A program made the position numbers and the translations under genes. A stretch of DNA of 64,000 nt from CALODL01 sp942492115 (lineage in GTDB: Bacteria > Planctomycetota > Phycisphaerae > UBA1845 > CAIVHJ01). Under the pieces are notes generated by a model. That model was given only the letters and a program-made list of their open reading frames with translations, had not been told where the DNA came from and did not search any database. The DNA lies in the NCBI GenBank assembly GCA_942492115.1, contig CALODL010000033.1:1-64000 (forward strand), written 5' to 3'. Of this stretch, positions 9,501 to 16,997 are shown one piece after another. How positions within the stretch are numbered: position 1 is the stretch's first letter; every line of letters starts with the position of its first letter.

Positions 9501-11423
9501 CGGATCGGCGAGCAGCGTGACGCTTTGCGGTGTCGTGCCGGTGGGCTGCGGGATTGTCAGCCACGGTGCAGTGGTCGACATCGCGAAGTCTGCAGAGGAG
9601 CCATTCGACGTGGCCAGTGTAGTGATGATTTCAGTGAGACCGGCATCAGCTTCGAGACTCATGGACTGGCTGAACGGTGTAAACACCAGTTGGACCGGTT
9701 TCGAGATGTTGTCGACGCTGAACGATGTGTGCACCACGGTATCGGCTTCGGCCAGGGGTTCGACGACGATGCTGATGGTGTGCACGCCATCAGCCAGTGT
9801 CGTCGAGTCCAGGGCGTTGGCGATGTCGACCGTACCGCCTCTGAAGTCGTAGGGTGCGAAATTCTCGGTGCGCGTCGGGGAGGTCAGACCGGGGTCGTCA
9901 AGGTAGAACCTCACCCGGGCGATGCCGTCTTCAGGGTTGACGAAAATGTATGCGTCGCCAGCGATGGTTTGATCGGCGAGCGGCACGGCCGCTGCGCGAT
10001 CGGAGCTGTAACTGACCAGCAGGCCGTAGTTGTCGTCACCGCCAATGAGCTCGACCGTCAGCTCGACCTCCAGGACGGTTGGCTCAAAGCCTGCAGCCGT
10101 CGCACTCAGTGACGCGGTGTGGCTGCCGCCCTTCAGGCCTGTCGTGTCCACCATGATCACGATCGTTTCAGGGGTCGCGCCATTCTGTGGGGTCGCGGAT
10201 AACCACGAGGCCGATGAGGTCATGGCGTAATCGGCCGACGCACCACTGGTTGTCAGCAGCTCGACGAGGGCGACATCGGTGGCGCCGGCCGGAACAGTGA
10301 ACGCAAGCGTGTTGTTCGAGAATGTCAGGGTCGGGGTGCTGTTGCTGACCTCGAAGCCGGACGTGATGACCAGGTCTGCACCCGTGAATGGCTCCAGCAC
10401 TGCGGTGATGCTGTGGCGGCCGTCAGCGAGTTGGCCTGAATCGTACGAGGCTGCGGCCCCACTGGCGTGCGTGCCGCCAAGATCGAATGGATCGACATTC
10501 TCGATCTTGTCCGGCGAGCCGGTGTGAGCAGGGTCATCGATCCAGAACGAGACGCGATCGATGTTGTCGTCAGGCGCGGTGAACACGTAGATATCACCGC
10601 TGACGACCGCGTTCTGCAAAGGCTGTGCGGCGCTACGATCCGCGTACGGGCTGACCATGAGAGCGTATGCGGATTGTGGTTCTATGGTCATGGACACTGC
10701 GAGAGTGGACGCCATGACGCCCGGAGCGGTCGCAGTCAGTTCTGCCTGATGCACGCCGGCAGGTAATCCCGTTGCGTCTACGGTGACGTCAATGGTTTGT
10801 GGGGTCGTACCGTTCGCGGGAAGTGTGCTGACCCAGGGTTCCGAAGAGTCGATGCTCCAGGGGACGGGTGCGCCGCTCGAGTGCAACGTGACGTCGAGGG
10901 TGGAACTGCCGGCGACGCCGACCACGAAGGCCAGTTCGGTCTCGTCGAAGGTCAGGACCGCAATCGAGTTCTGGACCGTGAACGAGACCGTCACGACCAT
11001 ATCCGCGCCACTGTACGGTTCGAGTACGGCGGTCATCGTGTGTACGCCGTCCGTCAGGTCGGTGGTGTCGTAATCCCGAGCCAGCCCGTGGGTCGTGCCG
11101 GCGAGATCGAATGGTGGGTAATTCTCGGTGCGTTCAGGGGGGCCCAGGCGATCGGGGTCGTCAACGTAGAATCTGACGCGGTCGATGTTGTCGTCAGGGG
11201 CAGTAAACACGTAGATCACGCCATTGACGACAGCATTTTCGAGTGGCCCGGGCGCGCTGCGATCAGGGTGGGCGCTGACTTGCAGTGTGTACCCCGGTCC
11301 TGATGGAGCGCGCCGGCCTACCGATTCCGGTACGGTCTCAGGCTGCGGGCTTGCCGCGGGATGGGACGGACTGCAGACCGAGGCCGCACAGATCAGGAAC
11401 AGGGCAATCGAAGACAAAGACAC
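6561..11423 (-). CDS. Giant secreted mosaic: BACON-like modules, sugar-dehydrogenase-like propeller, kelch propeller
   Basis: 1620 residues, starting at GTG 11423 behind GGGGAGG only two bases away; a TTG two codons downstream has better spacing. A signal peptide covers about residues 1-24. Residues 45-670 hold three copies of an approximately 205-residue unit: a 'DRSAA.PL.NAVV.G.IYVFTAPDDNIDRV.F' half, then a BACON-like half ('SASWLSATPQNGATPETI'). Residues about 677-915 look like a concanavalin-type lectin fold ('FQQAGLWWGSDEDNYVKL'). Residues about 930-1310 resemble soluble quinoprotein glucose/sorbosone dehydrogenases ('KPTAMVWGPDDRLYVVE', 'HFGPDGRLYIAMGGNTG', 'EIYSTDNGLG'). From about 1320 to the end are kelch repeats ('AVIDGLIYVVGGM', 'VYDPDQDDW', 'MPTPRG'). 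It is probably an extracellular carbohydrate-binding or carbohydrate-oxidising protein. The module calls are by motif; the overall function is inferred. Confidence 0.85.
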   Translation of the reverse strand: MSLSSIALFLICAASVCSPSHPAASPQPETVPESVGRRAPSGPGYTLQVSAHPDRSAPGPLENAVVNGVIYVFTAPDDNIDRVRFYVDDPDRLGPPERTENYPPFDLAGTTHGLARDYDTTDLTDGVHTMTAVLEPYSGADMVVTVSFTVQNSIAVLTFDETELAFVVGVAGSSTLDVTLHSSGAPVPWSIDSSEPWVSTLPANGTTPQTIDVTVDATGLPAGVHQAELTATAPGVMASTLAVSMTIEPQSAYALMVSPYADRSAAQPLQNAVVSGDIYVFTAPDDNIDRVSFWIDDPAHTGSPDKIENVDPFDLGGTHASGAAASYDSGQLADGRHSITAVLEPFTGADLVITSGFEVSNSTPTLTFSNNTLAFTVPAGATDVALVELLTTSGASADYAMTSSASWLSATPQNGATPETIVIMVDTTGLKGGSHTASLSATAAGFEPTVLEVELTVELIGGDDNYGLLVSYSSDRAAAVPLADQTIAGDAYIFVNPEDGIARVRFYLDDPGLTSPTRTENFAPYDFRGGTVDIANALDSTTLADGVHTISIVVEPLAEADTVVHTSFSVDNISKPVQLVFTPFSQSMSLEADAGLTEIITTLATSNGSSADFAMSTTAPWLTIPQPTGTTPQSVTLLADPDQPAGEYTATMVAGAPGYTTGVFNVTMLIGSASECTPIPCDQIRVDLPYTLDFDSAHGFAVDGNGVGTGFTHIDQPSNGTGYIPQNLSVDTAAGVLRLTTTSGLQYLNVNALDNGLAVGIDAPSSPTLMSTTLTDIPIGQLTGDFQQAGLWWGSDEDNYVKLILLSTPGGMRFEMLMELGGQVVSLEQSSPLSIGSQDVTLSVHADPATLNVTGQYRIGNGNIVTLDTVNAPEELFSFDAAGIDPAIGTRTFGGPFASHRNGPGSVEFVFDAFSVVVDDGDVDPPDTPGDIEFDEAFVASIDKPTAMVWGPDDRLYVVEIHGTIHTLEFDTDMSVTDSDVIDALVNDMGPRLTLGITVDPDSTADDVTLWLSHSSASKSDGQPNSSMVTRLSGPGFTAVDHVITGLPRAKANHAINGLHFGPDGRLYIAMGGNTGAGAPNNANSEFGTFEEQPLSSALIVADVKQPNFDGTCHNAVDIFGPPPCDVVTYATGLRNMYDFTFHSNGEIYSTDNGLGVTGTFPPSPTAPCFGFGDPDPWNQGGENPGTQPDLLHRLQEGRYYGHPNPYRSECVFKDGSFQSVSAPANYEPPMYDLGDHRSANGIIEYTAPSFCGALQGDLLIANYSVGDNITRLQLSQDGTSVLNSSTLARGLGNPLPLALAPNGTVFIGEFGANKVTALVPQGPGCWATRDDVPVATLDAGSAVLDGELYSIAGKTSSGPMTTVYVYDPATNDWRTAANLPGPGVENPAAVTVEGKIYAFGGSTAPFSGATAQTAVYDPDQDDWTVLAPMPTPRGGAAAAVIDGLIYVVGGMGTAGASLTTLEVYDPAEDDWVTRTPMDTPRDNPGAAALGGQLYVFGGRTRLANGTEVDGTLDSVERYDPGSNDWDDRAPMPTGRRTFATATLNGRVQIMGGEKTPGGGTYAHNEEYNPDTNTWRTLTPMPDGRHGMAFGVIDGRFYTAGGGTSGGGSYSAVHQAFTLP

Positions 11424-11744
11424 TACCTCCCCAGGGACCGCGCAGGACAGCGCGCTTCAATTTATCTTATTGCTTGAAAGTGGGCCAGCCGCATCGCTGC
11501 CAGATTCGAAGTCCCGTATTTGGCTTTTCGAATGATCAGTCACCTTCCCGACGGCAGCCCTCATGAACCGCCGATTAATGAGAGTCCAGGAGGGAGGATG
11601 TGTTGATGATTCGGGGGCGTGCCGGCAAGTGACCACTCTCACTCATCTTGCGCTCCGTGACCGCATGAAGAACCGCTCGTGATCGTACCTCACATGTGCA
11701 GGATCCGTGGTTCAGTTCGTGAGTTGATGCCCGGCGGAGATGGC
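11424..11744. other. Intergenic region upstream of the giant mosaic gene
   Basis: About 320 bases between the start of the mosaic gene and the end of the aminotransferase gene, both on the minus strand. An A/T-rich patch around 11458-11475 is the likely promoter zone for the mosaic gene, but I could not define -35 and -10 boxes. Short open frames are present and none looks real. Confidence 0.45.
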
Positions 11745-12644
11745 TCAGACGACGACATGACCGGCGCGGGCCGTGAGCTCACGGAACAGGTTGCGCAACC
11801 GCGTCGTCATCGGGCCTGGCGTGCCGTGTCCGATGGTCCGGCCGTCGATACGCGTGACCGAGGCCAGTTCGCCCATCGTGCCCGTGCAGAACACTTCCTG
11901 TGCGCGGTACATCTCAGTCAACGACAGGTCACATTCTTCACAGGGGATGGCGTGGTCCCGACAGAGGTCGAGGACGACGCTGCGGGTGATCCCTTCCGGG
12001 CACGCGACGAGCCGACTGGTGCGTACGCGGCCATCGTCAACGGCAAACACATGCGTGGCGTTGGTTTCCGCGACGAATCCCTGACGATCGAGCATCAGAG
12101 CGTCGTCGGCGCCGGCGGCATTGGCTTCCATCTTGGCCAGAATTGATTGAATGAGGTTGCAATGGTGAATCTTGGGGTCGAGGCAGTCTGGCGGGAATCG
12201 GCGAATGCTGCTGGTGATCAGCGTCAGGCCGCCGGTGTCATAGACCGGGGCCTTGTGCTCGGCGAGCACGATGAGGGTCGGCCCCGACTGATTCAGGCGC
12301 GGATCCATGCCCGAGGTGACCTTCACGCCGCGCGTCAGCGTCAGGCGGATGTGGACCCCGTCCCGCATGGCATTGGCGACCAGGGTGCTGCGAATGTCAT
12401 CGATGATGTGGTCCTGCGCCGGGATCTCACTGAAGGCCAGAGCCTGCGCCGAACTGCGCAGCCGGTCGAGGTGCTCGTGCAGTTTGAAAATGCGCCCGTC
12501 GTAGAGTCGCAGACCTTCCCACACCGCATCGCCGCCTTGTACGGCCGAATCGAAAGGACTGATTCCGGCCTGATCGCGATGAACCAGTGTACCGTTGATA
12601 TTGACGAGCAGGTCTTTGTTGAGCGGATTGAAGTGCTGAAGCAT
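11745..12644 (-). CDS. Class IV aminotransferase (branched-chain / D-amino-acid transaminase-like)
   Basis: 299 residues from ATG 12644, which has AAGGA seven bases upstream. Fold-type IV PLP enzyme: N-terminal 'GTLVHRDQAGISPFDSAVQGGDAVWEGLRLYDG' is the family signature. The PLP-binding Lys lies in 'DPKIHHCNL' and the following 'AKMEAN..GADDALMLD..G.VAETNATHVF' matches the class IV signature, including the conserved Glu. 'EVFCTGTMGELASV' near the C-terminus is the usual phosphate-binding turn. It transfers amino groups between amino acids and 2-oxo acids; the substrate could be branched-chain or D-amino acids and cannot be set from sequence alone. It lies 50 bp downstream of the sulfotransferase-like gene in the same direction, so the two are probably co-transcribed. 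Confidence 0.88.
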   Translation of the reverse strand: MLQHFNPLNKDLLVNINGTLVHRDQAGISPFDSAVQGGDAVWEGLRLYDGRIFKLHEHLDRLRSSAQALAFSEIPAQDHIIDDIRSTLVANAMRDGVHIRLTLTRGVKVTSGMDPRLNQSGPTLIVLAEHKAPVYDTGGLTLITSSIRRFPPDCLDPKIHHCNLIQSILAKMEANAAGADDALMLDRQGFVAETNATHVFAVDDGRVRTSRLVACPEGITRSVVLDLCRDHAIPCEECDLSLTEMYRAQEVFCTGTMGELASVTRIDGRTIGHGTPGPMTTRLRNLFRELTARAGHVVV

Positions 12645-12694
12645 CGCGTGATCCTTGGAGTCAGCAGGATGATTGAATGTCCAACATGGGCGAT

Positions 12695-13414
12695 CTAGCT
12701 CAGCCGTCGAGCGTACAGCGCCTCGTAACACACCATGCATTGTTCGAGCAAGGGTTCGAGTTCGGCTGGAACCGCCTCGTTCTTCGGCCGGTAGGGGGCG
12801 AACCCGGTGGACTCATTCACGGCGTGATACCAGTACCGTGCCCACACGCCATCGGTTGCGCGGGGCCCGGCGGGCCAGCTGAGCATGGCATCATCGAAAG
12901 GCACGCCGACCGCGTCACATAGCAGACCGAGCAGTCTTCGGGGATTCTCGAGGACATCGCGACTGTCGAGCACGGGCGGGGCGCCGCCGCCGGCCACCAA
13001 GTGCTCGAAGAGCTCGAGCTGTTGAGGCAGGCCTGTATCCTCGAACCGCGCCGCGGGCAGGTTCTTGATCAGTGACGTCAGCATCGCTCGTGGATCGCGG
13101 ATCAGAAAGCAGTGTGTCAGGTCGCCGAGCCAGTCGCGCTCGATGTCCGGCAGGAGATGGTGGGCCATGTGCTTCTGATAGAAGACAGTCTTGCCGTCGG
13201 GGATGGGCCCGGTCAACGACCGTGCGACCTTGCGCCAGTCGGTCTCGTCGTGTGCGATGACTTCTTCCCGCCCGGGATGATCGACGGTGGTCTTGACGAG
13301 ATAGTGGGCGTAGAGTGGTTCGTCACACACCACGGTATCCGCGCGGCTGCCCCACGACCGCATCATGGCCGTGGAGATATTGCGCGGCCCTGACCACATT
13401 GCGATGCGTTTCAT
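12695..13414 (-). CDS. P-loop sulfotransferase-like protein
   Basis: 239 residues. The N-terminal 'IAMWSGPRNISTAMMRSW' is a PAPS-type P-loop in which GPRNIST replaces the usual GxxRSGTT. Later 'HCFLIRDPRAMLTSLIKN' matches the 3'-phosphate-binding 'RDPR....S' segment of sulfotransferases. Cytoplasmic; no signal peptide. It is the first gene of a probable two-gene unit with the downstream class IV aminotransferase. My recollection is that plants carry proteins fusing a domain like this to a branched-chain-aminotransferase-like domain, which supports a functional link. Start ATG 13414 has AGGA upstream, directly adjoining the palindromic repeat at 13424. Whether it transfers sulfate is not shown. 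Confidence 0.8.
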   Translation of the reverse strand: MKRIAMWSGPRNISTAMMRSWGSRADTVVCDEPLYAHYLVKTTVDHPGREEVIAHDETDWRKVARSLTGPIPDGKTVFYQKHMAHHLLPDIERDWLGDLTHCFLIRDPRAMLTSLIKNLPAARFEDTGLPQQLELFEHLVAGGGAPPVLDSRDVLENPRRLLGLLCDAVGVPFDDAMLSWPAGPRATDGVWARYWYHAVNESTGFAPYRPKNEAVPAELEPLLEQCMVCYEALYARRLS

Positions 13415-13423
13415 GGTGTTCCT

Positions 13424-13578
13424 GACTTAACTTCGGGGGACGGCCGTCCCCCGAGCCCCCTGCCGAGGGGCTCTGCCCCGTTGGATCCTCGCGGGGTGTG
13501 AATACGTTCGACTAATCGCTTGCGGCGCTGTATGTGTTCGATCAGTGCCCCGTTAGCTATCGACCGGTGAGCTCGCAC
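13424..13578. repeat. Palindromic intergenic repeat, copy 1
   Basis: An approximately 155-bp element containing a perfect 20-bp palindrome (13434-13453, arms cgggggac/gtcccccg), then a second hairpin (gagcccc...ggggctc, about 13452-13472) and a conserved tail to 'gctcgcac'. Copy 2 begins 173 bp further on and differs by a few substitutions and one 3-bp deletion. It lies directly upstream of the sulfotransferase-like start. Confidence 0.9.
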
Positions 13579-13596
13579 TGGCTGCCCCGGATTTCA

Positions 13597-13748
13597 GACT
13601 TAACTTCGGGGGACGGCCGTCCCCCGAGCCCCTTGCCGAGGGGCTCTGCCCCGTTGGATCCTCGCGGGGTGTGAATACGTTCGACTAATCGCTTGCGCTG
13701 TATGTGTTCAATCAGTGCCCCGTTTGCTATCGACCGGTGTGCTCGCAC
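13597..13748. repeat. Palindromic intergenic repeat, copy 2
   Basis: A near-identical direct repeat of the 13424-13578 element, with its palindrome at 13607-13626. It is preceded by 'atttcagactt', a leader also seen before the copies at 14838 and 14880. It ends nine bases before the stop codon of the membrane-protein gene, so the pair fills the whole gap between two minus-strand genes. Confidence 0.9.
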
Positions 13749-13756
13749 TTTCTTCG

Positions 13757-14785
13757 TCAGCTTTGCGCGATCTTGGCCGCTGGATCCGCCAGCTCGCGCA
13801 TTTGCCAGGCTTCGAGAATCTTGTTTATGCGTGGCCAGCGCGGGACGATGGCGATGAGGTCGGTGACCTCTTCCATGATCTTGCCGTCGTCGTTCATGAT
13901 CACCAGGCTGCCGCCGCCGAAACCGGGAACGACTTCGAGATAGTCCGCGATGCGTAGCTTGACGCGTTTCCCAAAGCGGGTAATCGAATCGGTGACGTCG
14001 CCGAATTTGTAGAACTCGATTTCGTTGTACGTGATCCGGACCTTGCCATCGATGCGGGCATCGATCACGGAGTGAATGAGCAGTGGCAGCAGCAACCAGC
14101 TGAGAATCCGGGCGCCGCCCGTGTCGAACTGCGGGTTCTGCTCGATGAAGAAGTTGTACACCCACGTCAGCGGCTGCATGCTCGTGTTGGATTGAACGAG
14201 CCACAGCGTGACGCATACCAGGGCGATTGTCAGCAGTACGACGAGAAAACGGTTGCGCGGCAGATCGAACATCGCGGCCATGAAAATGATCACGATCATG
14301 AGATTGAACGCCCACGACATGAAGGTCGCATTGGCCCAGCCGCGGTCGACCAGGGCGCCTCCGATGAGCCCGATCAGGATGATCGGCCAGCAGTAGATGG
14401 CCTTGTTGAAGCGATAGAGCACGACTTCGTCTTCGGAGGAGTGCCCCAGCATGGGGCTGAGGACGACTTTGAACAGCACGGTCCAGACCGGGACGAGCAG
14501 GACCCAGCGCAGGACCGGCCACATGTTGTTCCACGTCGAGGGGACCTCTGTTGCGTCCTGCACGGCGGGTGTCGAGTCACCGGCGGTCCTGGCTACGGGC
14601 TCCGGTGTCGACTTCGGCGGCGGGGGCGGTATTGGCGGAGGGGGGGGCGCAGGGGCCACTGGCTCGGGCTGCGTGGCCGGCTCCGATACCGACGGAGGCT
14701 CCGGTACCGTGTCCGGCGTGGTGTCCTCAGGCGTGGGCGTCTGGCCCACCGGTTGAGGTGTCCCGTCGTCGCGTTGATCGGCCAT
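13757..14785 (-). CDS. Hypothetical multi-pass membrane protein with Pro-rich N-terminus
   Basis: 342 residues from ATG 14785 (AGGAG eight bases upstream). Residues 1-80 are low-complexity Pro/Glu/Thr-rich, including a run of prolines (APAPPPPPIPPPPPKS). Four or more hydrophobic segments follow: 'MWPVLRWVLLVPVWTVLF', 'WPIILIGLIGGALVD', 'NLMIVIIFMAAMF', 'FLVVLLTIALVCVTLWLV' and 'ILSWLLLPLLIHSVI'. The C-terminal cytoplasmic-type tail of about 100 residues has 'KVRITYNEIEFYKFGDVTDS' and 'GGGSLVIMNDDGKIMEEV'. I do not recognise the family. Both ends abut palindromic repeats. Confidence 0.75.
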   Translation of the reverse strand: MADQRDDGTPQPVGQTPTPEDTTPDTVPEPPSVSEPATQPEPVAPAPPPPPIPPPPPKSTPEPVARTAGDSTPAVQDATEVPSTWNNMWPVLRWVLLVPVWTVLFKVVLSPMLGHSSEDEVVLYRFNKAIYCWPIILIGLIGGALVDRGWANATFMSWAFNLMIVIIFMAAMFDLPRNRFLVVLLTIALVCVTLWLVQSNTSMQPLTWVYNFFIEQNPQFDTGGARILSWLLLPLLIHSVIDARIDGKVRITYNEIEFYKFGDVTDSITRFGKRVKLRIADYLEVVPGFGGGSLVIMNDDGKIMEEVTDLIAIVPRWPRINKILEAWQMRELADPAAKIAQS

Positions 14786-14796
14786 CGCGGACTCCT

Positions 14797-14956
14797 GACT
14801 TAACTCGGGGGACGGCTGTCCCCCGCGCCAGATTTCAGACTTGACTTCGGGGGACAGTCGTCCCCCGAGCCCGATTTCAGACTTAACTTCGGGGGACAGT
14901 CGTCCCCCGAGCCCCCTACCACGGGGCTCTGCCCCATTGGATCCCCGCGGGGCGGG
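14797..14956. repeat. Cluster of three further palindromic repeat units
   Basis: Three more copies of the same palindrome family in tandem at 14806-14825, 14848-14867 and 14890-14909. The arms cgggggac/gtcccccg are kept while the central four bases vary. Only the third continues into the 'ggggctctgcccc..tggatcc.cgcgggg' tail of the longer copies. The first unit sits immediately upstream of the ribosome-binding site of the membrane-protein gene. Confidence 0.88.
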
Positions 14957-15309
14957 ATTCGACGGGGGGGTAACAAGGGTTCATTCTCGTGTGCGAGCGC
15001 CCCGTTCTCTTGCGGAGCTGTCCGCTCGCAGTCTTTTTCAATTTTCGGCTCCTGGCTCAGCCGGGAACGATACTTCGACGGTGTCGGGGATTTCCAGCCG
15101 GTCCCGGGGGCACATGACTGAACTGCTGCAAGACTATACCCCGCAATGGCCCGGTCGGCCAAGTCCGGCGGTCACGCGGGAGCGCGCGCGTCAGCAAGGG
15201 GGACCGGGCGCCATGCGGCGGTTGAATGATCATCGGTTTTGACGCACCATGGCTCCCAGGGCAGCGTTGCTTCGCTGTGCACACTCTTTTCGTCGAGAGG
15301 ACTTCGACC
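14957..15309. other. Gene-less region upstream of the cupin pair
   Basis: About 350 bases between the repeat cluster and the first cupin start. Frames in both directions are open for short distances but none has a recognisable product or a good start. It presumably contains the cupin promoter; no clear -35/-10 pair was found. Confidence 0.4.
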
Positions 15310-15741
15310 ATGGGTATGACGGAAGCGGACCTCAAAGCCATTGTCGAGGGCCGGGACGGCATTTCGGTCATTCGCGCCAGCAGGACCTGTCGCGATTGGA
15401 ACGGCATCCGTTACAAGGCGGGCCTGTCGGGCAAGAATGTCGGCGCGAAGAAACTGTCGATGAACGTCGCGACCATCCCGCCAGGCGGCGTGGCCTTCGC
15501 TCACATCCACGTCGATTTTGAGGTCATGTTGTATATCATGAAAGGGCGCGTGCGGCACGAGTACGGACCGGGTTTGCGCCAGAGCGTCGACAACGAGGCC
15601 GGTGATTTCATCTTTATCGAGCCCGGCGTCCCGCATGAGGTGTTCAACCTCAGCAAGACCGCGCCCGTCGTGGCCATGGTCGCCCGCAGTGACGCATCAG
15701 AATGGGAACACATCGTCGACTACGATCGTAACAGTGAGTAA
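15310..15741 (+). CDS. Cupin-domain protein 1
   Basis: 143 residues from ATG 15310 (GAGAGGA nine bases upstream). A single conserved cupin barrel: 'PPGGVAFAHIHVDFEVMLYI' with 'KGRVRHEYG' (first cupin motif, ligands H, H, E and later H) and 'AGDFIFIEPGVPHEVFN' (second motif). Small cupins of this kind bind a metal and may act as isomerases, dioxygenases or binding proteins. No specific substrate can be assigned. Its stop overlaps the GTG start of a second cupin by eight bases, indicating translational coupling and possibly a two-subunit assembly. Confidence 0.82.
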   Translation: MGMTEADLKAIVEGRDGISVIRASRTCRDWNGIRYKAGLSGKNVGAKKLSMNVATIPPGGVAFAHIHVDFEVMLYIMKGRVRHEYGPGLRQSVDNEAGDFIFIEPGVPHEVFNLSKTAPVVAMVARSDASEWEHIVDYDRNSE

Positions 15742-16075
15742 TGCACCATCTCGACAATTCGAAGTGTCCGACCTGCTGGCCAGGCAGGTCGCGTCCGCAG
15801 CGCCGTACCACGAGTTCCTGCGCGTCCCGGCGATGAGTTGCGGGCTCTATGTTCTTCCTGCGGGCGGGACCGACGGCCAGTCGCCGCACAACGAGGACGA
15901 GATGTACTACGTGGTCAAGGGCCGTGGCCGGTTCGTGGCTGATGGTACCGAGAGTGATGTTCAGCCCGGGACGGTGCTGTACGTTAGAGCGGGCATCGAG
16001 CACCGTTTCAGCGATATCACCGAAGAATTGCACATCCTCGTGTTCTTCGCACCTGCGGAAACGCAGTCGACGTGA
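15734..16075 (+). CDS. Cupin-domain protein 2
   Basis: 113 residues from GTG 15734, overlapping the end of cupin 1. The motif 'SPHNEDEMYYVVKGRGRF' (His, Glu ligands) and 'VQPGTVLYVRAGIEHRF' (His ligand) show a complete cupin barrel. Longer in-frame upstream sequence reads as the wrong frame of cupin 1 and is not part of the protein. The absence of a strong ribosome-binding site fits coupling to the upstream gene. Substrate unknown. Confidence 0.8.
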   Translation: MSNAPSRQFEVSDLLARQVASAAPYHEFLRVPAMSCGLYVLPAGGTDGQSPHNEDEMYYVVKGRGRFVADGTESDVQPGTVLYVRAGIEHRFSDITEELHILVFFAPAETQST

Positions 16076-16105
16076 TCTCGTTCGAGCACGCGGGAACGGC
16101 CCGGG

Positions 16106-16888
16106 TTACTCGGGCCACACGACCGGCCAATCCTCGCCGCGATCGACCTCGAACTCTATCCGCAGGCGCTCCAGCGTGCCGTTGCGCCGCAGCAGCTCCA
16201 GCGCGCGGTCGACCTGCACCTTGAGGCCGTGGGCGTCGCGGGGCATGGCCAGGCCGTAGTATTCGAGGGCGACCGGTTCGGGGAGAACCCGCAGGGCCCC
16301 CGCGCTGTCGCGGGCCGCGGCCACGGCTTCGAATTCGTCGATGATCAGAGCGTCGATATCGCCCGCGCGCACGGCCGCGAGGGCGTCGGTCCCCTGGGGC
16401 AGACGTACGCGGATGACGCCGGACATGTTTTCGAGGGCGCGGGCGGAAGTGCCCGTGCCGGTCGCACCGACCTGTTTGCCCTGGAGCTCGGCCATCGACT
16501 GTGGTTCGTCGTCACCGCTGCGCACAACGGCAGCCTGGCACGTCGTGAAGTACGGCGTGGAGAACAACATGCGCCGCTCGCGCTCGGGGGTGATGCCCGT
16601 CGTGGCCGCGACCATCTGATAGCGCCCCTGAATGAGGCCATTGAGCAGTGCCGAATAGGGTCGCACGACCTCGACTTCGACCTGGAATCCTGCACGCTCG
16701 AGCACGGCTCGGGCCAGTTCGATGTCGTGGCCGGTCACGTTGCCGTCATCGTCTTCGAAGTGAAAGGGTGGAAACTTGGCATCGCTGGCGACACGAATCG
16801 TCGATCGCTGCATGGCGGTTCGAGGCTGCCCGCAGCCGGACAGTGTTGCCGCGAGTATTAGCGTGAACAACGGGATGGAGCTGCGCAT
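16106..16888 (-). CDS. Periplasmic amino-acid-type solute-binding lipoprotein (SBP_bac_3)
   Basis: 260 residues from ATG 16888 (GGAG nine bases upstream); longer in-frame starts exist but only this one opens on a signal peptide. The lipobox is LSGC (residues about 16-19). The family signature is clear: 'IRVASDAKFPPFHFEDDDGN.TGHDIELARAVLERAGF', 'GLIQGRYQMVAATTGITPERE' and 'GK.VGATGTGTSA'. Such proteins capture polar amino acids for an ABC importer. No permease or ATPase gene is adjacent, so it may serve a distant transporter or act as a sensor. Convergent with the cupins and divergent from the PHP gene. Confidence 0.88.
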   Translation of the reverse strand: MRSSIPLFTLILAATLSGCGQPRTAMQRSTIRVASDAKFPPFHFEDDDGNVTGHDIELARAVLERAGFQVEVEVVRPYSALLNGLIQGRYQMVAATTGITPERERRMLFSTPYFTTCQAAVVRSGDDEPQSMAELQGKQVGATGTGTSARALENMSGVIRVRLPQGTDALAAVRAGDIDALIIDEFEAVAAARDSAGALRVLPEPVALEYYGLAMPRDAHGLKVQVDRALELLRRNGTLERLRIEFEVDRGEDWPVVWPE

Positions 16889-16997
16889 CGGGTGATTCTC
16901 CACATGGGGTTGGATGCGGATCGGCGGGGCTTCGAGTACCATGGCGTGCCCCGCGTCTCGGGGTGGTTTAGCCGCACAGGCTCTGGAGGTCAAATCG

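Noticed and set aside
13557..14534. A 325-residue minus-strand frame overlapping the membrane protein
   Set aside because: It is a shifted frame over the membrane-protein gene and runs through the palindromic repeats; the product is Arg/His-rich without structure.
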